A stretch of 64,000 bases of DNA from Paragordius varius (taxonomy: Eukaryota; Nematomorpha), in assembly GCA_964247055.1 (NCBI GenBank), contig OZ176057.1:1674001-1738000 (forward strand), given 5' to 3'. This document shows positions 49,445-62,124 of the stretch, one piece after another. The first letter of the stretch is position 1, and the number at the start of each line of letters is the position of its first letter. Under the pieces are notes generated by a model. It was given only the letters and a program-made list of their open reading frames with translations, did no database searches and was not told the DNA's origin. Made by a program: the position numbers and the translations under genes.

Positions 49445-50120
49445 GTAGTCAAAAGTAACCGGCAAAAACGTCAGTGAAAAGTTTGCAGATGATTAATTTC
49501 ATGACTTTTGTTCATTTACATTATATTCTAATACACACAATTTCAGTTCACCAAAAACTAGCGTCCTATCATTATCATTTATAGATCACGTCGAATTTGC
49601 CTAAAAAAGAACTTTTGCGGCACGCATTTATAAGAATAAAGGTTGTTAAAAATCATTGTTCGCTGTCTGAAATATGTGGGGATCCGTAATCAAAAACATG
49701 GAAATCTAATTTTGAAATTGCTGCTATTTCTCTTGAGAATGTTTAATCTCAAACTCAACAACAATTGACAGATGCATTCTCACATAAACCAATCATTAAA
49801 TGTTTACGAGCATTGGGAAAGACGAACAAATTCAGTAAATGGGAATGAGCTTCCAGTCTATGTAAAACCATGCTTCAACGACAAGAAAAATTTTTACTTC
49901 GAACTGTGCGGATGATAAAAATTACTTTTACTTCCTGAATCTTAAGCGGAAAAAATTGTGGTTTTACCTTATCATGCCGGTCTAATCTCCACCAACTCCA
50001 AATCACTTTGGAAAAAAGGTTGAGCTCTGTGTCAGGTGGGACCAGAACGTGTATTTGAAAGAACTTTTATAAAAAAAATACACAGCGCTTCGCCAACATA
50101 TTATACATTTCACACTCTAA
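49445..50120 (+). pseudogene. mariner transposase remnant
   Basis: Plus-strand fragments in order: LPKKELLRHAFIRIK, then QQQLTDAFSHKPIIKCLRAL followed by GKTNKFSKW, then LQRQEKFLLRTV, then FGKKVELCVRWDQN. These match the mariner series (helix-turn-helix, RxxKALGK-x-KxxKW, LLLRQ, FGKKxMLCVWWD). Stops and frameshifts are numerous, so it is inactive. The catalytic D34D block downstream is not visible. Confidence 0.7.
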
Positions 50121-50159
50121 ACGGTCAAAAGCCTTAGGAACTGATTTATTTATCTATCC

Positions 50160-51116
50160 ATATATCGATATATATATAAATATATCTTCCGATTTTATCC
50201 ACGTTAATATCTTATGTTAACCAATTTTGTTTTCCTAACGTTTTTGTAAATAAAATTAACAACACATATTTAATTTAGAAGTTTTTTGCTATGTAGCAAT
50301 TACCATCAAAAGGGAAATGACTCTTTAGCTTAAAAAATTACCATAATAACTCAAGCTTTCTAGTATATAATTTTAAACTATAAGAATATTTTCCCCTGAT
50401 TTCGTAACAGTATTTTAAAATAGGAAGTTCTTTTATTCAAATTAATCATTTTATAATACGTTTGTTGGTTTAATAACTCTAAATCGGTTTAGTTATACAA
50501 AATTATCTCATCTGATCTTCTATACAACAATACTTCCATAAAACTCTTTATTTTTTATCTGCCGTGTTAATATTTTTAGGCGGATTTACAGGAAAAATAT
50601 TATGCTTATTACCTAACGTGTTATTTTTTTAACCGTTAACTTTTTGTTTAAAAAAATGGTTTAAAATATTAAAATAAACTAAAAATTCTAAAAAAGTAAC
50701 CGAATTTGTACTTACCTGATAGGATGTCGTTTTGTTATCTTTGACTTTATACTAAATACACGAATTGATATAACATATTAAAGCATATAACATTAGAAAA
50801 TAGGCCCTCAAATAATATTTTTAAAATTCATAAATGTGAGAACACATGAAATTAGTTTCCTACACTTGTCCATGAGATTCGAGTGGAAATCATTTTTGAA
50901 GTGTTGGAATCTACTTAGTTTTGTTTCAATTTTTTTATATATATAATTTCAAAACATTAGTTTCATTTCCGAATTTTAAAAAGTAATAGTATCGGCTCAT
51001 CGAGAACATCTCCCTTGATTTAGAAAAATATCCTTAACTAAAATGCTAAACTAACAACAAAGATTAATCAACATATCTATGGTTAAACTTTGTCTATCGA
51101 AAGTTAAAAGACGTTA
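50160..51116. other. AT-rich intergenic sequence, nothing recognised
   Basis: No gene, RNA or repeat structure identified. Confidence 0.35.
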
Positions 51117-51124
51117 ATTTAGAT

Positions 51125-51419
51125 CCGAGGTTTTTAACATGCGGTGTGCAGACCGGATGCGGCTACTCGGGATAGTATGAGCAGTCCACAAAATTTTATA
51201 AAAATTAACAATTACATAATTTCAAGATTGACAAAAGTTTACATTTGAATATTTCAATAATTCTCAGAACAAGTCTTTCAAATAGATAAATGTGAAAAAT
51301 AGTAATTTTACTTTTTGAAGTCCTCTGTTTGAATAACATATGTATTAATGCCCACGAATGCTGACGGAATTTTTTAGTTTAAAATTCGGCCTGCAAGCCA
51401 TTTGTGTTGGACACCCCTG
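51125..51419. mobile_element. hAT-type MITE
   Basis: 295 bp from CCGAGGTTTTTAACATGCGG to GTTGGACACCCCTG. The flanking octamers atttagat and atgtagac match at 6 of 8 positions. Same subfamily as 9140-9441. Confidence 0.68.
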
Positions 51420-51427
51420 ATGTAGAC

Positions 51428-52823
51428 CAATAAATTTTAAATAATCAAAAATATCATATCCAATTATATAATCCGTTTGACAATTGAAATGTGAATCTTC
51501 ATGAATTTTATAACAAATGGCACCGATAACCCATATTAATTTAAAATGAGGTGGTGTATAAAAAACCATAATATCCGAAGTTTTCATTTTAAATTTTTCT
51601 TAATTATCCTTCATTTTCCGATTTTAATTTCCTCTCAATATTTCAAAATTAGGTGATAAAACAAAAAATTTTACCGCAAATGATTTCGACGGTCATTAGC
51701 TATCTCATGAAAAAAAAAGTTAAATGTTTTTTGCACATAGTTTGAAATAACATTCTACAATATTTTGTAATTTTTCTCTTTTTGTTTTGAGTAAACCAGC
51801 GAGGATTTTGGGTTGATTTGCCACAACCATACATACTATAAAATAGGGATATTTGGGTTAAAAATTTGGCACACAGTGAATGCCTTTTTGTTTTCTATTA
51901 TGATAAACAAGACGTGTATTGTTTGTAAATCAATTGTACAATTAATAAAATTGGAAAGACCCCTTATGTATAAACAACTCTACATGTTCAATTATATTAT
52001 TATATTATATCAAGTACAGAGGGTATATCACGTCAAATCGCATATATTAATTGATATTTATGTTAACATCTTATTTTTCACTATTTATATTCAACTGTCT
52101 CTACAAATTTTGATAGAAATTAACTATGATGGCGGACCTGATTTTACACTGCGGCCCTCTTTTTCAAACAATTTATTTAAATTATACCAAATCCACATTG
52201 ACTAATCAATTATACGATAGACGTGTTAAAAAGACAGAATTTCACACATTATTACATTGGCACAGTAATACTTTTATTTTAGTTTACTAATGTTAATATG
52301 CACCCTAACATAGGAATTATCTGGGGCTGTAGAATTTTAGATAAGGGTTTGAAACAGGCAGATTTTGGATACAAAACAACCAGATAGATTGCTAAAATTT
52401 TTGAAAAATCGAGTTGAAACCGGGGTTTAAAAATATCTAAGTGGCTTCAAAAGAATGCCTCCTTACTAAACTATTTTTTTATAAGTTTTTCGAATATCAT
52501 GACTAAATTGTTATTATTATAATATTTTTTGTATGACTAATGACAAAATATAATGCATAACTACCACTTATATATATATATATATATATTATATAATAAA
52601 CAGAAATAATCACAAAAAACACTGATGATAAATTTTAGCAATATACCTCCTTATTTTGATAAAAATTCTCAAGAAAACACAAACTGAAAATTCAATTGTC
52701 CACAAAATATCATTTATTATTCAAAATACAACTCATTTTTTTCCTCATATCCTTCATCACAAACCTATCGATTGTTAACACATCCTCCCTATTCTCTACA
52801 TCTAAATTAACTAAATTCAGACA
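51428..52823. other. Intergenic sequence with one foldback arm
   Basis: Holds the single family-2 arm at about 51590-51750 and a possible hAT scrap near 52130 (TGGCGGACCTG, ACTGCGGCCC). An open frame of 130 codons at 51813 overlaps that scrap and does not look like a gene. Confidence 0.4.
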
Positions 52824-55655
52824 ATGACTGTTCCGAAAAAAACTAATTCCTGTGATGTGCCTTTACGCATTGGCACGTGGAACTCTCGCGGCACCACCAA
52901 CAAAATCGAAGTTATCATAAATGAAATGGTGAAACTCAACATAAGTATATTAGGAATAGCAGAATCCCACATTCCGTTAAACGGCCACATAGAATATGAA
53001 AATCACATTCTATTATACTCAGGTCATGATACTCTTAAACGAAACGGTGTGGTCCTATTAGTAACCAAATCAATCGCCAACGCATCCGAAATTCACCACC
53101 CACACAGCGATCGCATAATATCACTTCGACTAAACTCGTCTCCACAACCAATAACGATATTCCAAATCTATGCCCCTACCAACTCTAACAACGAAGAGGA
53201 CTCCGAACAATTTTACGAGGATCTCAGTTCAGATATTGAGAAAGTTCCTAAAAAAGACATGATATTTGTTTTGGGCGACTTTAACGCGATAGTAGGTAAC
53301 GATAATACACATCAAATCACTGGTGGGAAAGGATTGGGAAACAAAAACGATAGAGGAGACCGCCTCATAGAATTTTGCAGTGAACACAAATTATTCATAT
53401 CTAACTCCTTTTTCCAACAACCAAAGTGAAGGCTATACACATGGATTTCACCTTGCAAGAAGCACAGAAACCAAATTGACTTTATTCTCGGTATGCAAAA
53501 ATATAAATCTTCCTTTATGAACGTAAAAACTTACCCTGGTTCTGACTGCTATTCTGATCATAATCTCCTTGTAGCTAAACTAAAAATTAAAACAGTTCTC
53601 TCACGCAAACCAAAATTTCAGCATAAACCTAAATTAGATTTCTCTGCGATCTCCCCCGAGTTGCCTTTGTTACTTGAAAACAGATTTAAAACACTCGAAT
53701 TAGACGATGACGCTGAAAATCTTTGGAATACAATACAAAATATCACTAGCACTACAGCCAGAGAATGCATCCCTATCCAAAAATCCCATCTTAACAAAAT
53801 TATGATATCACAAAAAAGTTTAGATTTGGCGGACAAACGGCGCCAAGCTAAACGCAATAATAATATGGCAGAGTACAAATCACTTAACGCAGAGTTCCGA
53901 AAAAGCGCTCGGGAAGACAAAAACGATCACTACAATCAGCTGTGCTTAAAACTAGAAAACGCTGCTAAACATAACAACAACTACTTTGCTGAAGTAGATC
54001 ACATTGCTCCACGTAGGTCTAAAATCTACAAAGGCCCAATGAGAAAGGAAGACGGAGATATCATCACAGACAAGAAAACACTGGTGGAACAATGGGAACA
54101 ATATGTATTAAAACTATACGGCTCCAGTTCATCGAACGCCGATAAAAACAGTAAGATCTATCAACATGACCCACCGATCATCAAAGAGGAAGTTAAATGG
54201 GCGCTTAACCATTCCCCAAACAACAAATCTGAGGGGTACAACGATCTTCCAACCGAACTCATTCGTTTTATCCCAATCCATATCCTAACTGACTTATTCC
54301 AAAAGATATTTGCTCACGCCTCATTCCCCCAAGACTGGTGCAAATCAATACTTATCCCCATCTTGAAAAAAGGCGATCCTAAATCATTTAACAACTATAG
54401 AATTATAGCGATCAATCAAGCATCAAAAGTTTTCCTCAAAATAATTCACAGGCGTATCCAAGGCATAATTGAAGCTGAACTTTCTAATACTCAAGCGGGA
54501 TTCAGATCCAATCGCGGATGCAGGGACATGATCAGCAATATACGTTGGATATTCGAAAAACAAATTGAATTTCAGAAAGAAACCCACATCTGCTTCATTG
54601 ATTTTACAAAAGCCTTCGACAACGTGAAACACGACATGCTGTGGAAGGCACTATCTCAGATGGGTGTTTCAGATCACATTTTGAACATCATAAAATCCCT
54701 TTATTCCAATTCATCACTAAACATAAAAACCCCACATGGCATAAGTAATTGGGTACAAATGAACAACGGTCTAAGACAAGGTTGTGTTCTCTCACCCACT
54801 CTCTTTAACGTCTGCATAGAAAGTGTATTACGGAACATAGATAAAACTAATGGTATAAGCATTGCCGGCAATATTATATCATCACTCCATTATGCTGATG
54901 ACACCATACTGCTGTCACCTGAAAAAACTCCTAACTGAATTCTCAAACGAATGTCAAAAATTTGGACTGACGATCAATCTCAAAAAAACTAAAATCATGA
55001 CTATAAACGCTCATAACCATTATAACAACTTATCTTTTCACAACCAACAAATAGAAGTAGTGTCCCAATACACTTACCTAGGCAGTCTTATAAATACAAC
55101 GAACAACAGCACCCCAGACATTAAAAGAAGAATAGGAATTGCAAAGACAAAAATGATAAAATATAATAAACTATGGTCATCACACGACATCAAACTTAAA
55201 ACAAAAATCCGTTTAGTTAAAGCCCTATTTCCTAGCATGCTATATGCATCAGAAAGCTGGACATTAAAAAAGGCAGACAAAAAATACATTAACGCCTTCG
55301 AAATCTGGTGCTGGCGGAAGGCACTTCAAATCACTTGGAAAGATAAAGTAAAAAACACTATAATCCTTGAAAAAATAAACCCCGAGATACACTTGATTGG
55401 CATGTGCCTCAAAATGAAATTATCATACTTTGGTCACATTACCAGAGCTAATGACTTGGAATTCCAATTAATGACAGGCAAGGTCGAAGGATCCAGGAAA
55501 CGTGGACGCTGCAAGATGCGCTGAATTGAAAACCTAACCAGAGAAACCAATCTCTCTTTACAACAGTTAACATCACTCACTCACAATCGAATAAACTGGA
55601 GAAAATACACCTTCGAAAAAGCAATAAATCGACAACGATCTTTGCTACAAAAATA
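52824..55655 (+). pseudogene. RTE-like LINE copy 2, nearly intact
   Basis: From ATG the frame gives an endonuclease (RIGTWNSRG, ILGIAESHIP, FVLGDFNAIVG, NQIDFILG, SDHNLLVAKL), a reverse transcriptase (FRSNRGCRDMI, FIDFTKAFDNVKH, GCVLSPTLFNV, HYADDTILLS) and a C-terminal segment (SWTLKKADKKYINAFEIWCW, SYFGHITRAND, GSRKRGRCKMR). About 940 codons, the normal layout of RTE/BovB-like elements. Three breaks: a TGA near 53427 replacing the first Arg of the QPKRR motif, a frameshift with a loss of about ten residues near 54915, and a TGA near 55522 where Trp is expected. The 3' end is short and AT-rich with no long poly(A). Clade assignment is from remembered motifs. Confidence 0.85.
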
Positions 55656-56019
55656 ATATCATTTAGGAGATATATCTATATCTAAATCTAATATTATTTA
55701 GTTAGGGTTTCTATAAAAAGACAAAAAAATTTCGTTAGGTATAAAATAATTTTTTTAATTATTTACTGCTAAACTTACTTTTAAAATCTTAACATTCTAA
55801 TTTTATTCAGTAAAAAACTTATCTATCAAAATAAAATTAAAAATATTGTTTTCTATTTTGGCTTTTTGTCATCCAGTTTGTGAGTGTATAACAATTTTAT
55901 ACTGTTTTATTTTGGAATCTTTCACAAGTGGGGTATTAAGTATATAATTTAAGAAGAATTTAATAGTGGTATTTTCTAGCAATTAAATATATGTTGTGAT
56001 GTTATTGATTTTAGTAGAT

Positions 56020-58788
56020 CCATCTCAACCCGTCTGGAAGCAATATCAATCGTGACTAACCAAAAATGTTCGTCTCTGTGTCCGGCTATGTCGATTATTC
56101 TCTCTCACAACGCGGTGTTGAACTTCCATTTCCGCGTTGAATTTTCTTTTATATTAGGCTTGTTTCTTTGACACGGTTACATGTTTCTACAATATTTTCT
56201 GAATCTCTTCTAAGTTTGACCAATATATGGATTTTGCTTTTTGTTTCATCGATTGTACTCCGTTATGTCCAGTATGTAGGAATTTCATTACGTCCCGCTG
56301 CAAGTATGTGGGTATTAGTAATCTGTCATTTAGAAATAAAAGATTATAGATAATTGAATTTCATTTTTTTTCATGAATTCTTTGATACTTGGATCACCCA
56401 ATCATTTGTCCTTATTGTTGATTTAAGTTTTTTTGCCAGTGCATGTAACATTATCTTATTTTCCACTAATTCTTAACTGAATCAAATATATACATAGTTA
56501 GTTTTACCGTGTGTGATGCATCATCAACTTCATTTTGCACCTCCATGACATTATTATTTGGTAATCTGGATAGAGCGTCGGCTAAATTTCGTTTTCATAG
56601 TCGTATCCCGATGTTTTATAGATACCAAATTTAGCATTATTAATATTTTGTAAATTTCGAGTTTGACCAAATAGCCCGATTAGTGTGTGGTCGGCTATAA
56701 TTTTAAATTTTCTGCCATATATAAATGGTTAAAATTTTTCTATAGCAAACGCGATAGCTTTTGCTTCTTTCTCTATTGTTGAATAATTGGGTTCGGCGTC
56801 AGTACATTTGCATGAGGTGTATGATATGGGACGCTTTTCAGGGGTAATATGTATAATCGCTCCAAATCCTTTGTTTGATGCATTTGTTTCTATTAGTATT
56901 GGCCGATTTACGTTATACGATATTAATGTATTGTATCATTAATTATTTTGTTGATTGGACCCCTCTTCCTCTACTTCGGTCCAGGCCCATGGTCTGGTTG
57001 AGCCTGTGTTTGTGTGAAGGTTGCATATTGCTTGGTGGAGATTCGGTATAAAATTTTGTGAAAGTTTTGGAGTCCTAAATATGACCTTAGTTCTGTCTTA
57101 TTAGTGAGCCTCAAAAAATTGATCAAAGCTTGAATTTGTCGTTGGTGGGACGAATTCCATTCTTTGAAATTTCATATCCCATGTAATTGACAGATAAAAC
57201 AGCAAGTTGAATTTATCTTTGCTTAGTTTCAACCTTGCAGCTTCCAATCGTTGACCCTGGTCAGTGTTGCATCATGTTCGGTTCCTGTTTTACCTGATAA
57301 TATGTCATCTAAATAGATACATATACCTGGTACACCAATCAATTTATCCATGATTCGTTGAAATATATGAGGGGCAGTAGTACCCAAATGAAAGTCGTTG
57401 GTAACAATTACCTTGATGGGTAATTATGGTCAGTAGTGGTTGTGTTAATTGTCGTATGGGTTGCAGGTAAGCAACTTTCAGATCTAGTGATGTAAAAACT
57501 GTCCCATGAGCTGTTTTTGTGATTAGTTCATCGAAGGTCGGGATTACGGAGTCGGGTAGCAAATGAGGATTGATGCTGATTCGGAAATCCGCACTTATCC
57601 TTATTTGATCATTTGGTTTTAATTACTGTTGGTGTGGCCCAAGATATACGCTGGGGTTGATTTTTTTCAGAAAACCTAGTTATAATCCATTAAGCTCCTG
57701 TCCCACACTTTGCAGGGGTAGAGGAACACTCCTGCAGGGGTATATTTTGGGTGTTACATTATTTTTTATTGCAATTGATACCTCCATCTTCTTTAGACAG
57801 CCTAACCCGTCCGAGAACAACTTATTATACTGATTATATATAGTAGTTATATTATTAATCATCACATTATTGGGTAAATTTAAATCAAATGCACGAATCC
57901 AAAAAAGACCAAAAATTAATGGTCAATACCCCTCGGTTACAAAACATTCAAAGATTTTTATGATACCGTTCATTGTTACGCTTAATTCTGTTTTACCGAT
58001 GGTCGGGATTATTTCGTTATTGTATGCGGATAGTCTCTGTGCTACATCTAGTCGTGGTTGTCCTGTTGATCGCCAGCATCTGTCATTGATTACCTTCACA
58101 ATCCAAATTGAATTTGTTACTAACCGCCTTGTTTGGTGGGACACTTGGTACGATAATTCTTGGCAAAATAATTTTCGCACTTATAGCAACGTTGACCCTT
58201 TGCATTACATCTGTCGATCGCATGACGCTTGACATCGTTGTGTCTCTTTGTTGCATAACTCTTTCTTGGTGGATAAGCACTTTAGGTTAAATCGATTCTA
58301 AGCATCTTGCCATATCTATTATCATCTGTAATGACACTGGTTCGCTTTCTTTTGACCTGTGGGGAATCTTATATTTAATTCCCTTTCTGGGATTGGCATA
58401 TTTAGTCATATCAAGAAAACATCTCTTAATAAGTATGCTATATTGCCTAATCACACGTCAGCTTTAATTTTTCCATATAACTCATGATTGACTCGCCTTC
58501 ATGTCTTATCGTTTTACAAAATTCTTTTCGACTTAGCATTGTCAGGGGCAAAGATTTGAAATGCCAATTTTTGAATTTGAGGCCATGTCATATCCTCTAT
58601 TTTGGTTGGGAATGCTTGATTTTTCAGTGTCGAGATTGTCCTGAGTCCTGCATACGAAGAAATAAGTTTTTTAATATTTAATCATTTGAATTAATGTTTT
58701 TAGCGATTAAAATACGATTCACGTGCTTTAAGTATTGTAAATTAGTGTTTAGATCGTATTCGTTTACCGATGTTGAAATTTAATTTTC
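56020..58788 (-). mobile_element. Internal fragment of the same Ty3/Gypsy family, no LTRs, broken
   Basis: Matches the interior of 36684-41050 from the gag start (right, near 58788) through protease and reverse transcriptase to RNase H and the start of integrase (left, near 56020). No LTR is visible at either end. It is broken in many places, more so than the first copy, and looks old. It ends just left of foldback copy f. Confidence 0.82.
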
Positions 58789-58829
58789 CATTTCTACACT
58801 GCACCATTGAACGAGTTGAATGTAGAAAC

Positions 58830-58855
58830 TGTTACACAATGTCCATAATAGCCTG

Positions 58856-58888
<33 letters not shown>

Positions 58889-59655
58889 GATAGGAAAATG
58901 TATTAGGAAAAATAGGATCGGTTTTGCCCTCAAGCTTGATTTCAAAAGTTTTTTTCACTTTTGTGGTATCCACATCAGAAAATGGCAAAATTTGCGCACA
59001 TTTTTTAATGCAAAATATTTTTGTGCAAACTAATGCTTGATTCCAAAAATATCATTATGATATACTACATAGAAGAAGCATTACATGATGTGGGGGGAAG
59101 TCCCAAGTTTCGCGTTTTTAAAAATAAGTTAGCTCTCATAAAATAAAAGCAAAAATTCCGAGAATGGGCGATAAATTTTTAATTTATGGTAAGTTTTGAT
59201 GTCAAGAGAAATATTATTAGAAATGCATGATTTTTTTCCAAATAATTTTAAATTTGTTGCAGCGTTTTTCTTACTAAATTGAGGGTGGAAAAAAGGAAGA
59301 GCCTTTTAAATTTAAAATTAAGAAGTGTTCAGCATCATCGAATTGTATTAAAAAGTTTTTAATCATTTCCACATCATGCCTCAAAATAGATTGTAGTACG
59401 ATTCAATATTTTTGTAAAAAAAGTATGCATTTTTAAAAATTATGGTTGATATGGAAATATAGCACAATCTCAGCATTTTGACCCATTTTAGAAAAGCGAA
59501 AAATTTGCTTTCGAGCCTAACATCTTAAAATTAAATTTTATTAATATCGTCTAGCTTGTTATATGTAGTATAAAATGTATTTTAGTCTAGTTTTTAACAA
59601 AATAATTTTGTTTGAAAAAATATGAGCAAATCGTTATTTTTTGATACAGAGCTAA
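58830..59655. repeat. Foldback element family 1, copy f (duplicate of copy d)
   Basis: Shares with copy d the variants ACTACATAGAAGAAGC, TTTTCCAAATAATTTTAAAT and TTAAATTTTATTA. It is uninterrupted where copy d carries the hAT and Gypsy insertions. A run of about 14 TA units lies near 58858-58886. Confidence 0.65.
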
Positions 59656-59659
59656 AATG

Positions 59660-60145
59660 CCTAAGAACATAATTATCAGATGACGCAAGGTCAGGAGAGT
59701 ATGGCGGATGTATAAGAAATCTGTATTTAACTGTTTTTAAGGTTATCACTGTTTTAGTGTGTAAGACGAGCATTGTGATGTAGTAAAATTATTTTGCCAG
59801 TATTCCTGCCGATTCGGGTCGTCTTTCGATTAATTCCTAGTTTACAAGTTTTAAAAGTTTTTAACAAACAATACCGCTCTATCACCAGACACAGAAAAGG
59901 GTCTAATTTCGGAAGCGATTTGACTTTGCTGGAGATGGACCGGTTTGAGGTAAAAGCCATGATTTTTTTCGCTTTAAATTTACAATATATAACCATATCT
60001 GATCACCCGTCACTACTTAAAAACGATTTTCTTTCGTACGTAAGTGGATTTCACAAATCGCTTATATCCATTAGGATTTTTCTAGACTCATTACCGAATT
60101 TAGTTCCCATATTTATAACACAAATATCCACCTGGCTGCTTTGAT
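59660..60145 (-). pseudogene. mariner transposase remnant (second duplication copy)
   Basis: Minus-strand translation gives VTGDQIWLYIVNLKRKKSW, then TGPSPAKSNRF, TLFCVW, RRPES and GKIILLHHNARLTH. These match the mariner blocks around the first two catalytic Asp positions (the second reads H-H-N-A-R where D-N-A-R-P-H is expected). Decayed by stops and frameshifts. Homologous to 41408-41945. Confidence 0.72.
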
Positions 60146-61053
60146 AATATTTTTTTAAATATTTTTTAAGCGCAATTATGGATGATATAATTCTAAATAA
60201 TCGAAAATTTTTGATTAATCAATTTATTTTAACATTTTTTAGGGTACTTTTACGTACCGAAAAAAGCGTTAATCATCCCTCTTCTTTGTGATTTGAAATG
60301 CATTTGCCAATTGTTTTATGTTTCTCTTGAGCTTTAGGGTCTTCGCAGTTGTAGGCTGTATCAGAACACACACACTCTTAAACAGGAAGTTAACGAAAAA
60401 CTTGATTTTACATGTGTTTAATTTATAAGGCATCACCATATGTTTATGCCAGCAAGAGACAAACAGCCTTTTTCTTATCATGTACAATCGTCCTTTTTCA
60501 TCCACAAAATTCAACATAATTAATGAATTCTAAAAAAACTCTTGTTTCTGCTAAACTTAAAATGGGGTCAGTAAAATTATTTTCTGGGTAGTTTTTGCGG
60601 ACGTCTTATATTTAAATACCTCTACTTAGGTTATTTTTGGTATACACGGTGTGGAGCATCGAATTTTTAAAAAACTATTTTGTCCAGATATATTTCGATT
60701 TTAGCTGCTAATTGAAGTTATATAACTTCACGGAAGATTAATAAAAAAATGTTTTTGTTAAAAGGAAATACGATTGATACTCGCTTCTTTTAGTATGCTG
60801 AACGCTACAATGCGATGAATTTAAGTGTAGTTTAAGTGTCTGAATTTTTTATTAATATTTTGGGCAGACATAAAATAACATGAATAATAAGCTAGATTTT
60901 ATTCTTTTGATTCGTTCAAAAGCACTATTTAAATATTACACATGAAGTCAAAAAATATCACTAAATTATTTATAAGTATGACCCCTATGTTCTGTCAATC
61001 CATTATTTTATTTATACACAATAATATATTTATATATATATTTTAACTAAAAC

Positions 61054-62082
61054 ATGTATCCAAATATGTTTTACTTCGATTTAATTGAGAAAATTTCAAT
61101 ATGGTGGAAACCCTTAAATGCTGCTTTAATCATTTTATATATCCTGAAAATTTTTATCCTTCCTAAAATGATACCATTGGTGCACAATGTTGTCACGTAT
61201 ATATTATGCGAAAAAACTTGGAGGATTTCATATTATAGTCATGTAAGGAAAATTATACAAGCTGTATGCGACAAATGTGACAATTTTGCAAACACTCATA
61301 AGCAGCATCTCGTTTCAACACTAGATATACCAGACACGTTGATGCAACTTTGGATCGCGCTCAACAGTTTACATATGCTTGTTGAATGGGAAGTATATGT
61401 TTTACCAAGAATCAAAGATCCTTATGGATTGGCTCTGTTCAGACAATATATATCTGTATGCATGAGTCTCACAACCTTTGGTCAAATTATAGTATATGCC
61501 TGGCAATGTAACGCAATATTTGGATTACAAAGTGTGATAAATGCTATTGGATTCACCAATTATATATATGGAATGACAAATAGTCTTATCCCAATCAAAA
61601 AACATATTAAGGCATTTTTTCTTTACACGTATATTGGATTATTTCTATATTTTATACAACCTGAATTGCATACGCCTAAAATAATGGACAATTACCGAAA
61701 GATTTTGAAATTTTATTTAAATTGGAACTTTAGATTAGGGTTAGCCATGCTTGTTTTTGGCGTTTTTAGCCTATTAACAATATGTTACCAAACCTACAAA
61801 CATATATTTCAAAACAACGGAAACTTTAATATATATACACTACGTTTGCACAAAACCCATGAACCCTCGCGTTGTTACCGAAAATTCACGATGTGTAAAA
61901 AAATTTTTTTTACACTAAAAAAATTAGACAAAAGTTTGGGTGTTTTTTTGATAATTCAGTCTTTATCCATTTTTTTATCAGCGTTTTTTGATCGTTTTTC
62001 TTACAAATCATATTTTCATAAATTTTTACTTTATAGCATCAAATCTTCTGCAGTGTTAATCCTTCTTTTTAAACAATTTTGA
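61054..62082 (+). CDS. Multi-pass membrane protein, 342 aa, family not recognised (copy 2)
   Basis: Intact frame from ATG to TGA with AATAAA at 62119. It differs from the copy at 44304 by about 25 residues and one inserted Leu (near residue 196), with the same seven or eight hydrophobic segments. Residues 51-195 are almost identical, including silent sites, whereas the N-terminal 50 residues and the 245-320 region hold most changes. The possible splice acceptor seen before the ATG of copy 1 is replaced here by an AT run. Both frames staying open despite diverged flanks suggests selection or recent gene conversion. Confidence 0.75.
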   Translation: MYPNMFYFDLIEKISIWWKPLNAALIILYILKIFILPKMIPLVHNVVTYILCEKTWRISYYSHVRKIIQAVCDKCDNFANTHKQHLVSTLDIPDTLMQLWIALNSLHMLVEWEVYVLPRIKDPYGLALFRQYISVCMSLTTFGQIIVYAWQCNAIFGLQSVINAIGFTNYIYGMTNSLIPIKKHIKAFFLYTYIGLFLYFIQPELHTPKIMDNYRKILKFYLNWNFRLGLAMLVFGVFSLLTICYQTYKHIFQNNGNFNIYTLRLHKTHEPSRCYRKFTMCKKIFFTLKKLDKSLGVFLIIQSLSIFLSAFFDRFSYKSYFHKFLLYSIKSSAVLILLFKQF

Positions 62083-62124
62083 TAGTTAGCGCTTACTTAT
62101 AGCATTGTTTGGATTAACAATAAA

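Noticed and set aside
51813-52205. 130-codon plus-strand frame
   Set aside because: Composition reflects AT-rich DNA, and its end overlaps a GC-rich hAT-like scrap; no family motif.
58858-58886. Long TA run, possibly a regulatory or fragile site
   Set aside because: TA runs occur at many places in the window and vary between the duplicated foldback copies; a simple microsatellite is enough.
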